A DNA stretch of 64,000 nt from Flavobacterium psychrophilum (GTDB lineage: Bacteria; Bacteroidota; Bacteroidia; Flavobacteriales; Flavobacteriaceae), in the NCBI GenBank assembly GCA_945890865.1, contig CAMDDB010000002.1:124001-188000 (forward strand). Reading direction: 5' to 3'. A model generated the notes under the pieces. The model saw nothing but the letters and a program-made list of their open reading frames with translations. It had not been told where the DNA came from and made no database searches. The translations under genes were made by a program, and so were the position numbers. This document shows, piece by piece, positions 44,457-53,060 of this stretch. Numbering within the stretch: position 1 is the first letter of the stretch; each line of letters opens with the position of its first letter.

Positions 44457-44464
44457 TATTTTTG
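44457..44464 (+). promoter_or_regulatory. -7 promoter element before the hypothetical lipoprotein gene
   Basis: TATTTTTG matches TAnnTTTG and ends 21 bases before the ATG at 44486. A TTG lies 14 bases upstream, shorter than the usual spacing. Confidence 0.45.
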
Positions 44465-44485
44465 TACAGAATAAAATAGATTAAT

Positions 44486-45046
44486 ATGAAAAAAAGTAAA
44501 GTATTCTTATTGTTGGCTCTTGTTTTTCAATTGGTTTCTTGTGATACATCAAAAAAAACAGAACAACCTGAAGAGGTTCAGAAAAAAAACATATTTACCA
44601 TTGAAATCAATATGGTAAATAAGGAAAAAGACGTAATCTGCTTATACTATAAAGACAATACAATTAGTTTTTTCAATGATGACATGGCAATCTATAAGAA
44701 TATAGAAAAGAGCGACGTCCCGCAAACGGTTATTTTTGAGTTGCCAGAAGATTTTTTACCTAACGATTTTCGATTTGATTTAAGTCATGAAAACAGTAAC
44801 CAGTCAATGACGGTCAATACGCTAAAATTTTCACTTGCAGGTGAAAGTTTCGAAATAAACAATACCGAATTAGAAAAATATTTATCACCTAATGAAGGTG
44901 TTGTTTTTGATTCTTTATCACGAAATTTTACTTTCAAAAAAGACACTAAAGGAAATTACGATCCCTTCCTAACCACTACAGGACAGTTTTATCCTTTACT
45001 AGAAAAATTGGTGGGTATAGGTGCTTTTCAGCCTGCAGTAAATTAA
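44486..45046 (+). CDS. Hypothetical lipoprotein
   Basis: A 186-residue protein of unknown function. The N-terminus carries a lipobox (FQLVSC, Cys19), so it is exported and lipid anchored. The rest is acidic and beta-rich (FTIEINMVNKEKDVICLYYKD, QTVIFELPEDFLPNDFRFDL), compatible with a small immunoglobulin-like or jelly-roll domain, but I recognise no family. It stands between the head-GIN gene and the flippase gene with its own -7 element, so a link to glycan assembly or export is only positional. Confidence 0.6.
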   Translation: MKKSKVFLLLALVFQLVSCDTSKKTEQPEEVQKKNIFTIEINMVNKEKDVICLYYKDNTISFFNDDMAIYKNIEKSDVPQTVIFELPEDFLPNDFRFDLSHENSNQSMTVNTLKFSLAGESFEINNTELEKYLSPNEGVVFDSLSRNFTFKKDTKGNYDPFLTTTGQFYPLLEKLVGIGAFQPAVN

Positions 45047-45091
45047 TAGAAGCCAATAATTCAAAATACTTGCCAATAATCCTGTCAAATA

Positions 45092-46390
45092 ATGTATACA
45101 AAAATAAAGACTCTTTTGGTTGAAGGGATAAAGAACAATAGTTTTTTCACCTTATTTTTGAGATTATCTGGGGTTCTTTTCATTTTTCTAACCACATTTT
45201 TATTTACCAAAAATTATGCATCAGAAGTAGTAGGGCAATTCGACTTTATACGCTCATATTTTTTAGTGATTGGCTCATTAATAATGTTGTCTGCGGATCA
45301 AACCATTTTGTTTTTTATTGGAAGATATAACAATTCGAAACAAGCAATAATTGATATTTATAAGAAACTTATAGGCGTTATTATTGTTCTATACCTATGC
45401 AATAATTTATTTTTTTTGGGGTTTTTTAAGTTTACGACGATCCCCATTAATGCCGTCACAAAAGAATTAATAACAAAGGCAAACATCGTACTTTTTTTCT
45501 ATTGTATATATTTAATTAATATAGAAATATTAAGAGCTTTAGAACGAACTTTTGTTTCCGAAACATTTAGAAATATTATTAAATACATCCCATTAATGAT
45601 CGGTTTTTTAATTGTAAAACCAACAATAACTCCAAGTCTTATTGTGGATTTTTTCATTTATGGATTCTTATTTATTGCAATTTTATCTTCAATTGTTTTA
45701 CTTGTAGTTTTCAACAAACACAACATTACACACCAAGCTGAATATACAAAGGACTCCTTTAAATTTATTTTAAAATATTCTTTACCAATAACTTTAAGTA
45801 CAGTATCATTGTATTTATTGTCCAGTATAGATGTGTTTTTTTTAAAATATTATTTTGGAGATAATTATGTAGCCTATTATTCTGTTGCATTTAAAATTGT
45901 TTCTTTTATTAGCGTAGCTATTAATGCAGTAGGTTTATCTGTGGCTACCTCAATGGCCTTCAATTATAAAAACAAAGCGATTAGCAAGCTAAAGGAAACG
46001 GTTGCTTCTTCTGCTAAGCTGATTTTTTATTTCTCGTTATTTTTTTCAGTAGTAGTTTTATTATTTAGTAAAGAAATAGTATCCCTTTTTGGGAAAGAGT
46101 ATTTGATTTCAAACGAAACCCTAATTCTTCTGATTATTGGCAATTTAATCGCATCAATAGCCGGAAACACCTATATGTATTTATTGATGACGGACAAGGG
46201 CAAAATTTTAGGAAGATTAATTTTTTCTGCGGTTGTCATTAATGTTTTATTGAACATTTATTTAATTCCTCGACATGGTTTAAACGGCGCAGCAATTAGC
46301 GCAATTGTATCCATACTGTTTTGGAATTTTTTAGGCGCATACTATGTTTATAAAAAAGATAACATAAATATTCTTTTCAGATTTCAATGA
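45092..46390 (+). CDS. Wzx-type oligosaccharide flippase
   Basis: The 432-residue protein has about 12 predicted membrane helices and matches the polysaccharide synthase/MOP group: FLTTFLFTKNYASEVVGQFDFIRSY at the start, a central FIYGFLF, and a C-terminal IYLIPRHGLNGAAISAIVS with the conserved PxxGxxGAA motif. It moves undecaprenyl-linked sugar repeat units across the inner membrane. The gene is very AT-rich. It overlaps the next gene by four bases and starts the polymer-assembly cassette. Confidence 0.9.
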   Translation: MYTKIKTLLVEGIKNNSFFTLFLRLSGVLFIFLTTFLFTKNYASEVVGQFDFIRSYFLVIGSLIMLSADQTILFFIGRYNNSKQAIIDIYKKLIGVIIVLYLCNNLFFLGFFKFTTIPINAVTKELITKANIVLFFYCIYLINIEILRALERTFVSETFRNIIKYIPLMIGFLIVKPTITPSLIVDFFIYGFLFIAILSSIVLLVVFNKHNITHQAEYTKDSFKFILKYSLPITLSTVSLYLLSSIDVFFLKYYFGDNYVAYYSVAFKIVSFISVAINAVGLSVATSMAFNYKNKAISKLKETVASSAKLIFYFSLFFSVVVLLFSKEIVSLFGKEYLISNETLILLIIGNLIASIAGNTYMYLLMTDKGKILGRLIFSAVVINVLLNIYLIPRHGLNGAAISAIVSILFWNFLGAYYVYKKDNINILFRFQ

Positions 46391-47451
46391 AAATAATTTT
46401 AAATAAAAACCATTATTTTTTTATTCAATTGGCATTCTTATGCCTTTTGGCTGGAATCGTTTGCTCATTTATTTTGCCTTCAAAATTTTATAATGATGCC
46501 GTAATTATTGTGAATGATTTTCACAACGAAATTGGATTTATAGGGAGTTATCCGTTTACAATATTGTTTTACAAGATAACGCTCTTAAAATTTATTCCCT
46601 ACTTTTTAGTAGCGATAATTCAATTGCCAATACTTTATTTTGTGCTTTATAAAATTGGCGTTCCCCTAAATTTTAATCGTTTAAATACTAAGAATTGTTT
46701 AGTATATATTGGGTTTTTCTTAATTGCCTTATTCATTTGTATCCCCTCTAAAGAATTCATTAATTTTATTTATTTATCCTTCATTATCTTTATTTTTAAA
46801 GATAAAAAATATAACTTACAAAAAACGCTGGCACTCTCTTTTGCTTTGTTTTTCATTTTCGGATTGTTTTTTAGAAGCTATTATTTATTTGTTCCTTTTA
46901 TTGCTATATTAATGTATCTGTTTACTTTCATCAAAATAAGCAACAAGACTATAAAAACAATCCTTTTTTCTATATTCATTGCGGTAGCAATGTCATTTTC
47001 TTATAAAATAATTATTGGTAAATACATTTCTGAGAGCACAAGAGAAATGCATAATTTAGAACGATTAAGATCCGATGAGGCCCAATCTATGATTCAATCG
47101 CCAATACCTACGGACTCATGGTATGGTGAAACATTTGGGGTCTTCTTCGGATACATCTCCGTTAACATTCCCATAAACGCCATTCATCAACTTTTAAAAC
47201 CTCAAGTAATGGCCTTTATTATTTGGCAGTTATTTATCTTTTATCTTTTATATTTACGGTTTCAGAAATGCATCCAAAACAGAAGTGTATTTCACTATGA
47301 ATTGTGGGTATTTTTATTTATTTTTTCTTATTTTGTAGTTCAAGGCATGTTTGAACCGGATTTAGGCTCGGCAGTTCGCCATAAAATAGGAATATTTCCG
47401 TTAATTTATTTTGCTATTTATTATGATAAATTCAATATTAAAAAAAGATAA
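46387..47451 (+). CDS. Polytopic membrane protein of the polysaccharide cassette, function unassigned
   Basis: The 354-residue protein has about 9-10 hydrophobic segments and no recognised catalytic motif. A large loop (about 205-260) contains DSWYGETFGVFFGYISVNIPINAIHQL. Its place between Wzx and the Wzy/ligase gene, overlapping both, suggests a polymerase-like or glycosyltransferase-C-like membrane protein, but I cannot name it. It overlaps the following ORF by 29 bases. The base composition is extremely AT-rich, which is typical of horizontally exchanged O-antigen genes. Confidence 0.6.
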   Translation: MKIILNKNHYFFIQLAFLCLLAGIVCSFILPSKFYNDAVIIVNDFHNEIGFIGSYPFTILFYKITLLKFIPYFLVAIIQLPILYFVLYKIGVPLNFNRLNTKNCLVYIGFFLIALFICIPSKEFINFIYLSFIIFIFKDKKYNLQKTLALSFALFFIFGLFFRSYYLFVPFIAILMYLFTFIKISNKTIKTILFSIFIAVAMSFSYKIIIGKYISESTREMHNLERLRSDEAQSMIQSPIPTDSWYGETFGVFFGYISVNIPINAIHQLLKPQVMAFIIWQLFIFYLLYLRFQKCIQNRSVFHYELWVFLFIFSYFVVQGMFEPDLGSAVRHKIGIFPLIYFAIYYDKFNIKKR

Positions 47452-48700
47452 TGTTTTTTTATTTTCTATTTTAATAATAGCAACATCATTGCTTTTTAGA
47501 AAGCTTGCTACCGTTTTTATAATTTTATTTTTACTTTACGTAGTATTTAATAGAAAGCATTTTTTTAAAAGCAATTCTACACACATCAAATTTTACATAG
47601 GAATTATAAGCATTCCGCTGTTATTAGAAGTTCTTTTTTTCTTTATGAATGACAATTTAATTGAGGGTTATAAATCTTTAGAAAAAAGCATAACTTCTAT
47701 ACTTATGCCCATAGTATTTCTTTTCAATTATAAATTATTGGATTCAGAAAAAACCCTAAAACGATACGCTATATTAACCCTAATGCTGTTACTCGTTTTT
47801 TTATTTGGTTTTATCATTTTTAGGAATGATTATTTCTTGAAATACTTAAGCGGAATCCATCTATGGGAAATGGGTTATGAATTTTCAAACTTTATTGGAA
47901 TCCATGCACCAGCACTAAATATGTATGTCTCTTTTATTTCTATTTATTTTTTATACGCATTTATAACCGAGGCTAAAGCGTATAAATTCTCTAAAAAAAC
48001 CGGTTTGTTTTTTTTATTGTTTATAATTGCGTTTTGTTTTTTATTGATTATTAATACAAGAATAGCACTGTTCACCTTTCTAATTAATTTAATTATTCTT
48101 TTTTTTACTTTTGATATTCAGAGAAAATTTAAGGTAATTTTTTTTTCCATTTCATTTGGCGTTTCAGTTTCTTTATCCCTTTTATTTGCCTATCAATTTC
48201 CGTATACAATTGAAAAATACACCACACAGATTACCGGTAATTTGGATAAAATTGGAAAACTTGATGAAATCCCCAATCCAGAAACGACCGTTTATAGTAG
48301 CTTAGTAACCAGGATATCAATTTGGAAATCTGCAGTAGCATTAGGAAATCAAAAATTCTTAACCGGCTATGGAAGTTCAGATGCAAAAGCGGAATTAATT
48401 AAGTATTATGGAGAAACCAATCAGCATTTTTTAAAAAAGTATGGTCTAATTACACACAATCAATTTTTAAATTATTATTTAAAATTTGGAATCATTGGAT
48501 TTTTGGGTTGTTTAATTTATTTATGCTATCCACTCTATATTTATATACAAACTAAGAAGAGTATTGTATTGTTCTTTTTTGTGAATTTTTTCATATCAAA
48601 TTTGACCGACGATTATTTAAATAAATTTGACGGCATAGTATATAGTGCTATCTGGTATTCGATTTTCACCTATTATTTAATTCAAAAAAAGGATGACTAA
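47423..48700 (+). CDS. O-antigen polymerase/ligase (Wzy/WaaL family)
   Basis: The 425-residue membrane protein has about 10-12 helices and the Wzy_C/O-antigen ligase layout: a loop with NTRIALFTFLINLI (about 213-226) and a long periplasmic loop (about 270-350) with THNQFLNYYLKFGIIGFLG, matching the Wzy/WaaL HNxxL-type motif. The ATG at 47423 is used; an upstream TTG four codons earlier lies further inside the preceding gene. The gene overlaps that gene by 29 bases and the glycosyltransferase gene by 8. Ligase and polymerase cannot be separated by sequence. Confidence 0.82.
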   Translation: MINSILKKDNVFLFSILIIATSLLFRKLATVFIILFLLYVVFNRKHFFKSNSTHIKFYIGIISIPLLLEVLFFFMNDNLIEGYKSLEKSITSILMPIVFLFNYKLLDSEKTLKRYAILTLMLLLVFLFGFIIFRNDYFLKYLSGIHLWEMGYEFSNFIGIHAPALNMYVSFISIYFLYAFITEAKAYKFSKKTGLFFLLFIIAFCFLLIINTRIALFTFLINLIILFFTFDIQRKFKVIFFSISFGVSVSLSLLFAYQFPYTIEKYTTQITGNLDKIGKLDEIPNPETTVYSSLVTRISIWKSAVALGNQKFLTGYGSSDAKAELIKYYGETNQHFLKKYGLITHNQFLNYYLKFGIIGFLGCLIYLCYPLYIYIQTKKSIVLFFFVNFFISNLTDDYLNKFDGIVYSAIWYSIFTYYLIQKKDD

Positions 48701-49820
48701 AATAAAAGTTGCTCATATTCTTCATTGCGTAGGTGGAGTAGACGTTTATCTTCGATTAATTCTAGAAAACACCAATCCAGAATTAATTGAAAACATTGTT
48801 ATTCATGGCATTAATGATACTACAAGACAATTTTATGATCAAAATAATAAGGATGTAACACAATATAAAACTTCTATTTTTAGAAATATCTCAATACTAA
48901 ATGATGTTTCAGCAATTATTAATACCTATAAAATACTCAAGAAAGAAAGGCCCAATGTTATTCATTGTCACAGCGCGAAAGGAGGTATTATTGGAAGAAT
49001 AGTTGGCCGATTATTAAAAATTAAGGTGCTCTATACCCCGCATGCGTTTTCTTATCTCAGCGCCGAATCAAAATGGAAACGTTGGCTTTATTTATTCATT
49101 GAAAAACAATTTGCCAATAAAAACTCTATATTATTACCTACTTCAACTTCTGAATTCAATAGAGGCATGAAAGAGGTTGGATATTTCCCAGAAAACATAA
49201 GGCTATTTACCAATTCAATTCCACAAATAAACATTTCTACAGAAGCCCCAGTTTTTAAACCAGGGTCAAATAAATATATTTGCTCGGTAGGAAGACCTTC
49301 GTATCAAAAAAACATTGAATTAATGATTCAGGTCGTGTTTGAACTTCGAAAAACAACGGCTATTGATTTAGTAATTATTGGGGTGGGCCATCATTCAGAT
49401 CGCCTAAAAAGTGTTAAGCAATTGATCACAAAGCTAAACCTTGACCATTGTGTTACTTTGTTAGATTGGACCGAACAAAAAAAGGTGTGGCATATTATTC
49501 AGCAATCTCAGCTCTATCTTTCTACTTCTAGATATGAAGGCCTGCCTTATTCTGTTATAGAAGCATTATCATTAGCCAAGCCTTGTGTCGTATCTGATTG
49601 TGATGGAAATAGAGATTTGATAGAAAGTGACTACAATGGTTTTGTAATACAAAACGAAAATATTCTGGAGTTTGCAACGAAAATAAATTTACTGTTGAAC
49701 GATACAATGTTGCTTCAGCGTTTTTCGGAAAACGCAATAAAAAGTTTTAAGAATAAGTATGATCTAAAAAAAAATATTCCAATTCTTGAGCAAATTTATA
49801 TTGATTATTCATTAAAATAA
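48693..49820 (+). CDS. GT4-family glycosyltransferase
   Basis: The 375-residue protein has the GT-B fold: N-terminal Rossmann half starting KVAHILHCVGGVDVYLR with NVIHCHSAKGGIIGRI, then the C-terminal half beginning YICSVGRPSYQKN. The EX7E-like motif is visible in STSRYEGLPYSVIEAL (about 275-290), followed by GNRDLI. Such enzymes add one sugar in the repeat unit. No membrane helices are predicted. It overlaps the Wzy gene by eight bases. Its stop lies next to a promoter for the next gene. Confidence 0.92.
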   Translation: MTKIKVAHILHCVGGVDVYLRLILENTNPELIENIVIHGINDTTRQFYDQNNKDVTQYKTSIFRNISILNDVSAIINTYKILKKERPNVIHCHSAKGGIIGRIVGRLLKIKVLYTPHAFSYLSAESKWKRWLYLFIEKQFANKNSILLPTSTSEFNRGMKEVGYFPENIRLFTNSIPQINISTEAPVFKPGSNKYICSVGRPSYQKNIELMIQVVFELRKTTAIDLVIIGVGHHSDRLKSVKQLITKLNLDHCVTLLDWTEQKKVWHIIQQSQLYLSTSRYEGLPYSVIEALSLAKPCVVSDCDGNRDLIESDYNGFVIQNENILEFATKINLLLNDTMLLQRFSENAIKSFKNKYDLKKNIPILEQIYIDYSLK

Positions 49821-49830
49821 GATATTTTTG
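49801..49830 (+). promoter_or_regulatory. Internal promoter at the end of the GT4 gene (-33/-7 type)
   Basis: TTG (49801-49803), 19 bases, TATTTTTG (49823-49830): a full match to the Bacteroidota consensus. It lies inside the last codons of the GT4 gene and just beyond, and ends 18 bases before the next ATG at 49849. It would allow the methyltransferase and possibly later genes to be transcribed independently of the cassette. Confidence 0.7.
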
Positions 49831-49848
49831 AATGATCCAAGCAAAAGC

Positions 49849-50574
49849 ATGAAAAATAGTTTGATTAAAATAATACAGAAAGAAAAGTTTAACCCTTCGA
49901 TAGTAGGGTTTTTTATTAATCAAAATTTTAATATAAGACGCCTTTTATATCAAAAAATCAAAAAATTTGCACCTGAAATAAAGGGTAAGATTTTAGATTT
50001 TGGATGCGGATCAAAGCCCTATAAACAACTGTTTCATAATGCAAAAGACTACATTGGTGTAGATTATTTAATAGAAGGAAGAGCTACAAATTTTACCAGC
50101 ATTGACGCTTATTATGACGGAAAAAATATTCCTTTTGAAGATCATTTTTTTGATGGGATTATTTGTACAGAAGTTCTAGAACACGTCTTTAATTTAGACG
50201 AAGTATTATCAGAATTAAACAGGGTTTTAAAGCCAAACGGAAAGGCAATTATTACCACTCCATTTATGTGGGAAGAACACGAAATGCCCTATGATTTTGC
50301 TCGTTACACAATACCAGCCTTAGAGTATTTGTATAAGAAACATGGTTTTGAAATCGTGAGAAAAGAGAAAACAGGAAATGCAATTTTGGTTCTTTTTCAA
50401 TTTTTGATGAACTATTTCAACAATATATTACCTCAAAACAAATTATTCAAACAGGTTTTATTGTTACCAATAATTATGCTTTTTAACTTCTTCGGTGCTT
50501 TTTTGGGCACATTGTTGCCGAAAGATCAAAAAACCTATTTTAATTCTGTATTCATTCTTATTAAAAAGGAATAG
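49849..50574 (+). CDS. Class I SAM-dependent methyltransferase of the polysaccharide locus
   Basis: The 241-residue protein has the SAM-binding motif ILDFGCGSKPYKQLF (about 45-59), IICTEVLEHVFNLDEVL (about 103-119) and the post-motif LKPNGKAIITTPFMW. The C-terminal region (about 180-225) contains hydrophobic helices, so it may be membrane associated. It probably methylates a sugar or a carrier-linked glycan, from context. Start: ATG 49849; the TTG at 49828 overlaps the -7 element and is not used. Confidence 0.85.
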   Translation: MKNSLIKIIQKEKFNPSIVGFFINQNFNIRRLLYQKIKKFAPEIKGKILDFGCGSKPYKQLFHNAKDYIGVDYLIEGRATNFTSIDAYYDGKNIPFEDHFFDGIICTEVLEHVFNLDEVLSELNRVLKPNGKAIITTPFMWEEHEMPYDFARYTIPALEYLYKKHGFEIVRKEKTGNAILVLFQFLMNYFNNILPQNKLFKQVLLLPIIMLFNFFGAFLGTLLPKDQKTYFNSVFILIKKE

Positions 50575-50666
50575 ATAATTTTTATTTTTACACAATAAGC
50601 AATCATTTTATACGTTTTAACGGTACAAAATTTGAAGCCATTCAATTTTAGAAACAACAACAACCC

Positions 50667-51650
50667 ATGAAAAGAATATTAATTACAGGCGCCGCAGGAT
50701 TTCTTGGCTCACATCTTTGTGATCGGTTTATCAAAGAAGGCTATTATGTGATCGGAATGGATAACCTTATTACGGGCGATTTAAAAAACATAGCGCATCT
50801 TTTCAAAGATAAAAACTTCGAATTTTACCACCACGACATCACAAAATTTGTGCATGTGCCCGGGGAATTAGATTATATTTTACATTTCGCATCCCCAGCG
50901 AGTCCCATAGATTATTTAAAAATTCCGATTCAAACCTTAAAAGTTGGGTCGCTAGGAACACATAATTTATTAGGGTTGGCCCGAGTAAAAAAAGCACGAA
51001 TTCTTATAGCTTCTACTTCTGAAGTCTATGGCGATCCATTAGTACATCCTCAAACGGAAGAATACTATGGTAATGTAAACACCATCGGTCCGCGTGGCGT
51101 ATACGACGAAGCCAAGCGTTTTCAAGAATCCATCACGATGGCCTATCATACGTTTCATGGTGTGGAAACTCGCATCGTTCGAATTTTTAATACCTACGGG
51201 CCACGCATGCGCTTGAATGACGGACGTGTAATTCCGGCATTTATCGGACAAGCGCTTCGGGGAGAAGATTTAACCATCTTTGGCGAGGGCAATCAAACCC
51301 GCTCATTTTGTTATGTTGACGATCAAGTAGAAGGTATTTACCGCCTTTTACATTCCGATTATACGTTACCGGTAAACATTGGTAATCCCGATGAAATAAC
51401 CATCAAAGATTTTGCGCTAGAGATCATCAAATTAACAGGAACCCAACAAAAAATAGTATACCATCCGTTGCCGGTTAATGATCCCATGCAGCGTCAACCG
51501 GATATTACAAAAGCAAAAGAGTTGTTGGGGTGGGAACCAAAAGTGGGAAGAGCCGAAGGCATGCAATTGACCTATGATTATTTTAAAACGCTATCAGCGG
51601 AAGATTTAAGTAAAGAAGAACACAAAGATTTTACAAGCTACATCCATTAA
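50667..51650 (+). CDS. UDP-glucuronate decarboxylase (UDP-xylose synthase family SDR)
   Basis: The 327-residue enzyme is an extended [14 protein letters not shown] (about 7-17) binds NAD, and YDEAK (Tyr146, Lys150) is the catalytic pair. The family-specific [20 protein letters not shown] and [13 protein letters not shown] IFNTYGPRM segments match UXS decarboxylases, which convert UDP-glucuronate to UDP-xylose. A related epimerase cannot be ruled out. Composition is clearly higher in GC than the preceding cassette. The sugar-phosphate transferase gene follows with no gap. Confidence 0.85.
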   Translation: MKRILITGAAGFLGSHLCDRFIKEGYYVIGMDNLITGDLKNIAHLFKDKNFEFYHHDITKFVHVPGELDYILHFASPASPIDYLKIPIQTLKVGSLGTHNLLGLARVKKARILIASTSEVYGDPLVHPQTEEYYGNVNTIGPRGVYDEAKRFQESITMAYHTFHGVETRIVRIFNTYGPRMRLNDGRVIPAFIGQALRGEDLTIFGEGNQTRSFCYVDDQVEGIYRLLHSDYTLPVNIGNPDEITIKDFALEIIKLTGTQQKIVYHPLPVNDPMQRQPDITKAKELLGWEPKVGRAEGMQLTYDYFKTLSAEDLSKEEHKDFTSYIH

Positions 51651-53003
51651 TTGAAAAATAAAACAGGCAGATACTCCGTATATATTAGACCGATACAAAT
51701 TGCTTTTGATTTATTAATCATAAATCTACTAGTATTAATTTGTATGCGATCGGCTATGAATAACATAGGGTATCATAGCATTGTTTCTGTTTTTTGGTTA
51801 ATTATTTCCTATTATACCGGTTATTATGAAGTATATCGGTACACCAAAGAAGTGGAAATATTTGGTAAACTTTTAAAGCAATTTTTTTTCACCAGCTTAA
51901 TTACTTTCGCCTATGCGGGATATATGTACAAACAAGTAAACACACAAGAAGTGGGTTGGTACATATTTAGTTCGTTTGTTCTCGTGGCGTTATTAAAATA
52001 TTCCATTTATATTTTTCTTAAAAAATACCGCTTACTCTATGGCGGAAATTTTCGAAATGTAGTCATTGTGGGCAATGGAAAAAGCGCTGAAGAATTAGAG
52101 CATTTTTTCAACAACAACCTAGATTATGGCTATCATTTAATCCAAATCTTCAATCTCAAAACCAATAAAAAAGAAGAACTCGAAGCCTGTAAAAACTTTG
52201 TAGTAGCACATAAAATAGACGAAATATACGCTTCGTTGCACTCCCTTACCAATAATGAAATAGACGATCTTATTCATTTTGCCGACAATAGTTTAAAAAC
52301 GATTAAATTTTTACCCGACAGCAAGAATACTTTTTTACGAAATTTAGCGGTTGAATATTACGATTATCTTCCGATTATTTCTTTGCGAACCATTCCCCTT
52401 GATTTAGCGGTTAATAAAAGACTGAAACGAATTTTTGATATTGTTTTTTCATTAGTTGTGATTCTTGGGATCTTGTCTTGGATTACACCAATCATTGCTA
52501 TTTTAATCCGATTAGAATCTAAAGGGCCGGTAATTTTTAAACAAAAGCGAAACGGCTTAAATTATGAAGAATTTTATTGCTATAAATTTCGTTCGATGCA
52601 TCTCAATCCCTATGCCGATTCAGAACAAGTTCAAAAAAATGACCCAAGAATTACTAAAATTGGTAAAATCCTCCGAAAAACGAGTATTGATGAGTTGCCT
52701 CAATTTTTGAATGTATTGCTAGGCGTAATGTCGGTTGTAGGCCCAAGACCTCACATGGTAAGCCATACCGAAATGTATGCTAAAAGCGTGGATAAATTTA
52801 TGGTGCGCCATTTTATTCAACCCGGCATTACCGGATTGGCCCAAATTAATGGTTTTCGCGGCGAAGTAGAAACGGAAACCGATATCATTAACAGGGTAAA
52901 ATATGATATTTTCTATTTAGAAAACTGGACCTTGCTTCTCGATATTAAAATTGTTTTTACCACAATTTTAAACACCATCAAAGGAGAGAAAAAAGCCTAT
53001 TAA
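51651..53003 (+). CDS. Undecaprenyl-phosphate sugar phosphotransferase (PHPT type)
   Basis: The 450-residue protein has four N-terminal membrane helices (about 12-110), a CoA-binding-like Rossmann region (about 135-240) and a fifth helix (about 268-290). The catalytic C-terminal domain carries GPVIFKQKRNGLN, YKFRSM, RKTSIDELPQFLNVLLGVMSVVGPRP and ITGLAQINGFRG motifs. It begins glycan synthesis by putting sugar-phosphate on undecaprenyl phosphate. Its start is a TTG directly after the previous stop; the next in-frame ATG (codon 32) would remove helix 1. Confidence 0.92.
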   Translation: MKNKTGRYSVYIRPIQIAFDLLIINLLVLICMRSAMNNIGYHSIVSVFWLIISYYTGYYEVYRYTKEVEIFGKLLKQFFFTSLITFAYAGYMYKQVNTQEVGWYIFSSFVLVALLKYSIYIFLKKYRLLYGGNFRNVVIVGNGKSAEELEHFFNNNLDYGYHLIQIFNLKTNKKEELEACKNFVVAHKIDEIYASLHSLTNNEIDDLIHFADNSLKTIKFLPDSKNTFLRNLAVEYYDYLPIISLRTIPLDLAVNKRLKRIFDIVFSLVVILGILSWITPIIAILIRLESKGPVIFKQKRNGLNYEEFYCYKFRSMHLNPYADSEQVQKNDPRITKIGKILRKTSIDELPQFLNVLLGVMSVVGPRPHMVSHTEMYAKSVDKFMVRHFIQPGITGLAQINGFRGEVETETDIINRVKYDIFYLENWTLLLDIKIVFTTILNTIKGEKKAY

Positions 53004-53027
53004 CTTTTTTTTCTATTGAAAACAAAG

Positions 53028-53035
53028 TATTTTTG
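53028..53035 (+). promoter_or_regulatory. -7 promoter element before purD
   Basis: TATTTTTG matches TAnnTTTG and ends 25 bases before the purD ATG. No TTG lies 17-23 bases upstream. Confidence 0.5.
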
Positions 53036-53060
53036 TCGCACAACATAACAAACCCAAACA

